NCBI GenBank assembly: GCA_018065205.1
Contig: JAGHTR010000110.1
Location: forward strand, 1-11,409
From: Candidatus Colicola caccequi
GTDB lineage: Bacteria; Bacteroidota; Bacteroidia; Bacteroidales; Paludibacteraceae
Length of the DNA: 11,409 nt
Direction of reading: 5' to 3'
The notes under the pieces were generated by a model. That model searched no databases, was not told the DNA's origin, and was given only the letters and a program-made list of their open reading frames with translations. Shown one piece after another: positions 7,416-11,409 of this stretch (position 1 is its first letter; each line of letters starts with the position of its first letter). A program made the translations under genes and the position numbers.

Positions 7416-10259
7416 ATGAAACACGTCTTGTTAGTCACATTATCTTTGTTTTCGTGCCTTGTAATGGCACAAGCGCAGCGATATACGATTCGCGGCAAGG
7501 TAGTTAGCCAAGTAGATGGCAGTCCTGTCGAATTGGCTGCTGTCCGTTTGTTTAGTTATGCCAAGAACGGCGATAGCACCATGGTACAAGGCGCACAAGC
7601 CAATATGGAGGGTGAGTACTGGCTAACGGATATTGCTGCAGGCAAGTATAAACTCTATGCCGGCAGTTTAGGTTTTGTTGAGTCGGCAACCTCTATTCAG
7701 GTCAAGAACGACCATCTGATTATGCCCGATATCCGTTTAGCGGAAGATGTGCAGTTGCTGCAAGAAGTGCAAGTCAAAGGCCACGCAGCCGAGATGACCG
7801 TTAAGGGGGATACGATTGAGTACAACACGGCCGCCGTTAAAGTGGGCGAGAATGCCATGGTGGAGGAATTGCTTAAGAAGATGAACGGCATTGAGGTGGA
7901 TAAGGAAGGCAATATAACGGTGAATGGAGAGCAGATAAAGGGAGTAAGAGTCGATGGCAAAAAGTTCTTCGGTAATGATGTGCAGTCCGCGACTAAGAAC
8001 ATCCCAGCCGAGATGATTGAGAAAATACAGGTGATTGACCAGAAGTCCGAAATGGCGCAATTAACGGGCTTTGAAGATGATGAGACAGAGCGTATCATTA
8101 ACTTGACCCTTAAGCCGGACCGCAAGAAAGGTGTGTTTGGCAATTATAACGGTGGATTAGGTGCAGATATCTACCCTGCTTTTGATAAATGGACTGCCAA
8201 GAACGATTTGAGATACTCGGCAGGATTAATGACTAATATCCTGTTAGGCGAGAGCCAAACAACCATTATGGCGAATGCCAATAACACCAATGAGATTCGT
8301 TCAGGAAGAGGACGAGGTAACTTAGGCGGACAAAACGCAGGACTGACTCGCGCTGAGAACATTGGTATAAATACCAATATTGACCTAAATGACCATCTAA
8401 AATACAAACGTGATGCTCAAACCAACATGGTCTTTGGCGGAGATGTGACCGTCAACCACAGTCATAACGATACCGAGTCGGAGTTGAACAAAGAGAGTTA
8501 TTCAGCAGGGAATATCACCTTTGGCAATCACAATCGCACCACCAGTACCAAAGAAGGCTGGGACTTAAATGCTCGTTTGGAATTGGAGTATCAGATAGAT
8601 ACACTCAATAAACTGATTCTGCAACCGCGTATCACCTACTCTAACTCACATTCGTCATCCAATGAACTCTATTCGTACACACGTCAGGATAGCATTAAGA
8701 CCGACAGCATCAACGACGGTACACAGCAGCGATATAGCCGTTCGGAACAGATAGGAACCGGATTGAAGGCTATTTACTCGCATTCGTTCTATAAGCCCGG
8801 CCGTAAACTGACGATGAATGCCGAAGTGGGTTATACCAATACCAAAGGCTATTCAAGCACGTTTAACCGCGACTCGCTGCATCATAACACAACGCTGGAC
8901 CAATATACCAATTCGGGCAATGATGCCATTAATTACAACCTAAAAGTGTCGTTTGTGGAGCCTATCTATGGACGTAACCACTTCTTAGAGACCGCCATCA
9001 CCTTCTCCGGCAATAGTCGCAATAGCAATAAGGATCAGATGACGATGGATACGATTAGTCATACGTATCAGTCCGATTCGGTATATAGTAATAAGTTGCA
9101 GAACGATTTCTTCTCGGAGGCAATTGAGTTGAACTACCAATGGATAGAACAGGACTTTAACCTGACGGTCGGAATTAAGTTCAATCCCAGTCAAACCCAC
9201 TCCATCAGTTACTACGGAGGCAAACTCAATCGCGATAAATGGGTCTATGCCTGGAACTGGAGTCCAAATGCATCGTTTAAGTACAACTTTGGCAAGAAAC
9301 AGTACGCTCGCATTACGTATCGTGGCACGACCTCGCAGCCTTCGCTTACTCAGATAGAGCCGGTGCGTAATAACTCCAACGCCATGAATGAGACGATAGG
9401 TAATCTGTCGCTTAAGCCGGCGTTCAGGCACTCGCTGCGCCTGATGTACTCAAAGTTCAATCAAGATAATTTCTCCAATCTGATGGCCGGTATTCAGGCT
9501 AATCTGACCAAGGATGCCTTGGTGAATAACAGTATTTATGATGAGAAAGGTAAACTCTATCAACAGACGGTGAATGCCAAGTCGTTGCCGTTTGATGTGA
9601 GTGCTAACTTGATGTATAGCACGCCCTTTGCCAATAAGATGCTGCAATTCAACACCCGCACCACGATTAGTTACAACCAACGTATTGCGTATATCAACCA
9701 TGATGCTAAAGCAGCAGATATTGAAGCGGCTATTGCGGCTAATCAAGTGGTGTTAGGTTCGCTTAGTCGCACCGGTAACGTGCGGGCTAACGAGGACTTG
9801 AGTCTGCGTCTGACGCATGACATTGTGGATTTGGGAATACGCGGTCGTGTCACCTACTCCTACTCGATGAACTCCGCCAATAGCAAGAACACTACGCATG
9901 TGTTAGATTGGACCATTACAGGCGATGTAGTGTTCCACCTGCCTAAGCAATGGAATATATCGGCAGACTGCGGTTATACGGCCCGTTACGGTTACACCGG
10001 GCTGACTGACGTGAACGAGATTCTGCTGAATGCCTCCATTGATAAGACGTGGAAGAATGCCACCCTTACCCTGAAGGCCTTTGATATACTGAATAACCAC
10101 AAGAACATCGTTCAGACGGTGGGTGAGAACTACGTTAGCTATCAGAAAGTCAATACGCTGCCAACGTATATTATGCTCACGTTCACCTATAAAATGAATA
10201 ATACATCTTCCTCTTCAACTCCATCCAATGGCATACAGCGCAACAATAGGTTTTTTTGA
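7416..10259 (+). CDS. Outer-membrane beta-barrel / TonB-dependent receptor-like protein (second copy)
   Basis: A 947-residue protein with the same plan as the 2768-5365 product but clearly diverged. It has a signal peptide (1-20, MKHVLLVTLSLFSC through AQA), a carboxypeptidase-regulatory-like domain (21-108, with YTIRGKVVSQVDGSPVEL), a plug-like domain (about 112-236, with LLQEVQVKGHA, EELLKKMNGIEVDKEGNI, GVRVDGKKFFGND and ERIINLTLKPDRKKG) and a large barrel to the strand YIMLTFTYKMN. A Ser/Asn-rich tail ending in NNRFF follows. I prefer ATG 7416 to the in-frame ATG at 7386. Starting at 7416 puts the signal peptide at the N-terminus and leaves a 4-base gap after the lipoprotein gene; starting at 7386 adds ten polar residues and a 26-base overlap. 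The gene ends in a run of seven T followed by GA (stop TGA 10257-10259) inside the ribF start region. Ligand unknown; no SusD neighbour. Confidence 0.92.
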   Translation: MKHVLLVTLSLFSCLVMAQAQRYTIRGKVVSQVDGSPVELAAVRLFSYAKNGDSTMVQGAQANMEGEYWLTDIAAGKYKLYAGSLGFVESATSIQVKNDHLIMPDIRLAEDVQLLQEVQVKGHAAEMTVKGDTIEYNTAAVKVGENAMVEELLKKMNGIEVDKEGNITVNGEQIKGVRVDGKKFFGNDVQSATKNIPAEMIEKIQVIDQKSEMAQLTGFEDDETERIINLTLKPDRKKGVFGNYNGGLGADIYPAFDKWTAKNDLRYSAGLMTNILLGESQTTIMANANNTNEIRSGRGRGNLGGQNAGLTRAENIGINTNIDLNDHLKYKRDAQTNMVFGGDVTVNHSHNDTESELNKESYSAGNITFGNHNRTTSTKEGWDLNARLELEYQIDTLNKLILQPRITYSNSHSSSNELYSYTRQDSIKTDSINDGTQQRYSRSEQIGTGLKAIYSHSFYKPGRKLTMNAEVGYTNTKGYSSTFNRDSLHHNTTLDQYTNSGNDAINYNLKVSFVEPIYGRNHFLETAITFSGNSRNSNKDQMTMDTISHTYQSDSVYSNKLQNDFFSEAIELNYQWIEQDFNLTVGIKFNPSQTHSISYYGGKLNRDKWVYAWNWSPNASFKYNFGKKQYARITYRGTTSQPSLTQIEPVRNNSNAMNETIGNLSLKPAFRHSLRLMYSKFNQDNFSNLMAGIQANLTKDALVNNSIYDEKGKLYQQTVNAKSLPFDVSANLMYSTPFANKMLQFNTRTTISYNQRIAYINHDAKAADIEAAIAANQVVLGSLSRTGNVRANEDLSLRLTHDIVDLGIRGRVTYSYSMNSANSKNTTHVLDWTITGDVVFHLPKQWNISADCGYTARYGYTGLTDVNEILLNASIDKTWKNATLTLKAFDILNNHKNIVQTVGENYVSYQKVNTLPTYIMLTFTYKMNNTSSSSTPSNGIQRNNRFF

Positions 10260-11205
10260 TGGCGTGCATATAGGTCATCGTTACCTGATTGACCAACTGC
10301 TACAGACGGCACAGACTAATGGTACTTCATCGGCTATTATCACCTTTGCCACGCACCCTCGTTTGTTGACGAAGGGCGAGCAGCCTCCGTTGCTAACCAC
10401 CTATGATGAACGGATTGAGTTGCTGCGTCAGACCGGTGTTAAGCAGATTTTCTGCTTTGATTTTGCAGTGGTGAAAGACATGACGGCAAAGGAATTCATG
10501 CAGGTGCTGGTCAGTCAATGCCAAGTCACTACCCTCTTGATGGGCTACGACCACCGCTTCGGTGCTTCCGAGCAGTGCTTAGAGCACTCCAATACATCTT
10601 CCATGAACTTTGACCAATATCGGCAATTAGGAGCAGAGGTGGGTTTAGAGGTGTTGCAGATAGGTCAATCTCCCCAAGGAGCAGTCTCTTCTACGCAGAT
10701 CCGTCGGGCTTTGGAGGAAGGACGTATTGCGCAAGCCAATGAGATGTTAGGCTATGCCTATTCGCTGAGTGGCGAGGTGGTGCATGGTCGTCATATTGGT
10801 ACCGATTTAGGTTTTCCTACTGCCAATATCCAAGTGGCAAAGGAGAAACTGTTGCCTAAACATGGCGTATATATTGGACGACTAATTAATGTAAACGCAA
10901 ACGATAACGTAAACGCAAACGTAAACGGTGCCTCCGAGCACTCCGATATAAGGGTATTGGTGAATATCGGCACTAATCCTACGTTTGGCAAGAATGAGAC
11001 GACCGTTGAGGTGCATATTCCCAATTGGGGGCTCAGAGGTGCTTCCAAACACACCAATAACGAGAACGAGCGCCTCGAACTATATGGCGAGCACTTGACT
11101 GTTGAGTTGACGGCATTTGTGCGTGACGAACAGCGTTTTGATTCCCCAGAGGCTCTCCAAGCCCAGATCCAAAAGGATTTAGCCTATCTACGCACAATTT
11201 CGTAA
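10228..11205 (+). CDS. ribF: Bifunctional riboflavin kinase / FAD synthetase, short N-terminus and loop insertions
   Basis: RibF phosphorylates riboflavin to FMN and adenylates FMN to FAD in the cytoplasm. The nucleotidyltransferase domain (about 1-165) carries ATIGFFDGVHIGHR (5-18, the ATP-binding GxFDGxHxGH motif), LLMGYDHRFG (103-112) and SSTQIRRAL (154-162). The riboflavin kinase domain (about 180-325) carries LGFPTANI (194-201), GVYIG (213-217), VNIGTNPTFG (245-254), VEVHI with catalytic-type Glu261, LYGEHL and FVRDEQRFDS. Two features are odd. First, the protein starts only four residues before the ATIGFF strand, where most family members have roughly 15 more residues; a stop at 10195-10197 is in frame upstream and no usual start codon lies between, so 10228 is the only choice. 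Second, loops at 112-126, 222-240 and 268-282 are longer than usual and contain repeats. It overlaps the preceding gene by 32 bases. Confidence 0.96.
   Translation: MAYSATIGFFDGVHIGHRYLIDQLLQTAQTNGTSSAIITFATHPRLLTKGEQPPLLTTYDERIELLRQTGVKQIFCFDFAVVKDMTAKEFMQVLVSQCQVTTLLMGYDHRFGASEQCLEHSNTSSMNFDQYRQLGAEVGLEVLQIGQSPQGAVSSTQIRRALEEGRIAQANEMLGYAYSLSGEVVHGRHIGTDLGFPTANIQVAKEKLLPKHGVYIGRLINVNANDNVNANVNGASEHSDIRVLVNIGTNPTFGKNETTVEVHIPNWGLRGASKHTNNENERLELYGEHLTVELTAFVRDEQRFDSPEALQAQIQKDLAYLRTIS
10562..10588 (+). repeat. Palindromic repeat in ribF, copy 1 (tandem double unit)
   Basis: Two near-identical units lie head to tail: GTGCTTCCGAGCA (10562-10574) and GTGCTTAGAGCAC (10575-10587). The second, with flanking bases, is a perfect 6-base stem: AGTGCT (10574-10579), loop TAG, AGCACT (10583-10588). 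It encodes GASEQCLEHS in the loop after the YDHRFG motif of RibF. The two related copies downstream lie in the same codon frame. Confidence 0.6.
10891..10926 (+). repeat. Hexanucleotide tandem repeat inside ribF
   Basis: Six 6-base units follow one another: GTAAAC, GCAAAC, GATAAC, GTAAAC, GCAAAC, GTAAAC. The 12-mer GTAAACGCAAAC occurs twice, 18 bases apart. They encode alternating Asn with Val, Ala or Asp (RibF residues 222-233). The repeat length is a multiple of three, so unit gain or loss would keep the frame. It adds a low-complexity loop between two strands of the riboflavin kinase domain. Confidence 0.85.
10928..10944 (+). repeat. Palindromic repeat in ribF, copy 2
   Basis: GTGCCTCCGAGCACTCC follows the hexanucleotide repeat with only one G between them. 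GTGC (10928-10931) and GCAC (10938-10941) pair. It encodes GASEHS (residues 234-239). It equals copy 1 with the second tandem unit removed, apart from one base change. Confidence 0.55.
11039..11052 (+). repeat. Palindromic repeat in ribF, copy 3 (degenerate)
   Basis: GTGCTTCCAAACAC encodes GASKHT (RibF residues 271-276) and is followed by CAATAACGAG. It matches copy 1 except in the right arm, so the stem is weakened. It sits in the same reading frame as copies 1 and 2, in an extended loop between VEVHI and LELYGEHL. Confidence 0.45.
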
Positions 11206-11250
11206 CAACTTTCTCGCAACAACAATCTCGTAACAACTTTTCGTAACAAT
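11201..11250 (+). repeat. Imperfect 13-14-nt tandem repeat across the ribF stop codon
   Basis: The core CGTAACAA or CGCAACAA recurs at 11201, 11215, 11229 and 11242, spaced 14, 14 and 13 bases, with T/C-rich spacers (for example CTTTCT). The first copy contains the ribF stop TAA (11203-11205). A T-run follows at 11250-11255, but I find no GC-rich stem before it, so this is not a recognisable intrinsic terminator. Confidence 0.7.
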
Positions 11251-11266
11251 TTTTTCCCAATTTTCC

Positions 11267-11297
11267 TTGTTCATTTCATAACTTTTTTGTATTTTTG
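11267..11297 (+). promoter_or_regulatory. Rightward promoter downstream of ribF
   Basis: TTG (11267-11269), 20 bases, then TATTTTTG (11290-11297) fits the Bacteroidota promoter pattern with the same spacer length as the two promoters near base 500. Transcription would start near 11303. No ATG or GTG follows on the plus strand before the window ends, so the transcript has an untranslated leader of at least about 105 bases, or is a non-coding RNA. Its gene lies beyond the window. Confidence 0.65.
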
Positions 11298-11346
11298 CAG
11301 CGAAAAATAGAATTATCCGTTATTATAAAAGTATAGTACCCCTTAG

Positions 11347-11363
11347 GTTACGCTTTTAGTAAC
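11347..11363 (+). other. Small hairpin in the downstream leader
   Basis: GTTAC (11347-11351) and GTAAC (11359-11363) pair across a 7-base loop (GCTTTTA). It lies between the promoter and the 11-nt tandem repeat. It could be part of leader structure, but a stem this short may be chance. Confidence 0.3.
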
Positions 11364-11364
11364 G

Positions 11365-11408
11365 TAAAGAAATAGTAAAGCAATCATAAAGGAATAGTAA
11401 AGGAATCA
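11365..11408. repeat. 11-nt tandem repeat in the leader of the next transcript
   Basis: Four 11-base units in a row: TAAAGAAATAG, TAAAGCAATCA, TAAAGGAATAG, TAAAGGAATCA. The endings TAG and TCA alternate, so the larger period is 22 bases and the two 22-base copies differ at two positions. The array reaches the window end and may continue. Plus-strand frames contain TAA or TAG stops, so it does not look coding on that strand. A repeat period of 11 would place each unit on about the same face of the DNA helix. Confidence 0.85.
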
Positions 11409-11409
11409 T

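Noticed and set aside
7697..8143. Leftward 148-codon frame antisense to the second barrel gene
   Set aside because: Ser/Thr-rich shadow of a well-supported plug domain on the other strand, with a second overlapping shadow in another frame.
2768..10259. SusC/SusD-type polysaccharide utilisation locus
   Set aside because: The receptor-like barrels lack an adjacent SusD-type lipoprotein, glycan-degrading enzymes or a hybrid sensor; the lipoprotein is a beta-helix protein, not SusD-like.
10195..10260. FMN riboswitch in front of ribF
   Set aside because: ribF starts inside the preceding coding sequence and no conserved FMN-aptamer structure is visible there.
11206..11262. Intrinsic terminator after ribF
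   Set aside because: There are T-runs but no GC-rich stem immediately before them.
11365..11408. CRISPR-like array
   Set aside because: The 11-base units abut with no spacers, so this is a simple tandem repeat.
11356..11409. Leftward short frame at the window end encoding MIPLLFLYDCFTISLRY
   Set aside because: Only 17 codons, made mostly of the tandem repeat, and its ATG lies at the window edge; it could be the end of a longer leftward gene but nothing here supports that.

Overview
The window looks like a piece of a Bacteroidota chromosome, most likely Bacteroidales. The reasons are: promoters of the Bacteroidota type (TTG or TTTG, 20 bases, then TAnnTTTG); no Shine-Dalgarno sequences at gene starts; a Rho factor with a long Q/P-rich insert; two outer-membrane beta-barrel proteins of the kind that start with a carboxypeptidase-regulatory-like domain; and a PorT-family protein. 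I cannot name a genus.

Layout. Bases 1-440 hold the N-terminal part of a secreted or lipid-anchored protein of unknown function, read leftward and cut by the window edge. Bases 441-613 are a divergent promoter region: the leftward and rightward promoters have identical 20-base spacers and are mirror images around a short A/T-rich palindrome. From 614 to 11205 seven genes read rightward with almost no space between them: rho, aroQ, an OMP beta-barrel/TonB-receptor-like protein, a PorT-family barrel, a beta-helix lipoprotein, a second OMP beta-barrel/TonB-receptor-like protein, and ribF. Junctions are +2 nt, 38-nt overlap, 68-nt overlap, 1-nt overlap, +4 nt and 32-nt overlap, and I see no promoter or terminator between genes, so they are probably one operon driven from about base 550. 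Bases 11206-11409 are non-coding: an imperfect 13-14-nt tandem repeat that begins in the ribF stop codon, a new rightward promoter, a small hairpin, and an 11-nt tandem repeat that runs into the window end.

How the genes fit together. The operon mixes housekeeping functions (transcription termination, shikimate pathway, FMN/FAD synthesis) with four envelope proteins. The PorT-like barrel points to the type IX secretion system or a related outer-membrane role. The flanking large barrels and the beta-helix lipoprotein are cell-surface or periplasmic proteins without a substrate I can name. The four envelope genes sit between the enzymes and are linked by overlaps that would allow translational coupling.

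The most notable points are the three long out-of-frame overlaps, all in the same (+1) phase, two of which make the 3' end of one gene encode the signal peptide of the next; the disordered Q/P-rich segment in Rho; a RibF lacking the usual N-terminal stretch and carrying loop insertions built from a small palindromic repeat plus a hexanucleotide repeat; and the mirror-symmetric divergent promoter. I do not see a defence system, mobile element, CRISPR array, tRNA or rRNA, and I do not claim a demonstrated new system.
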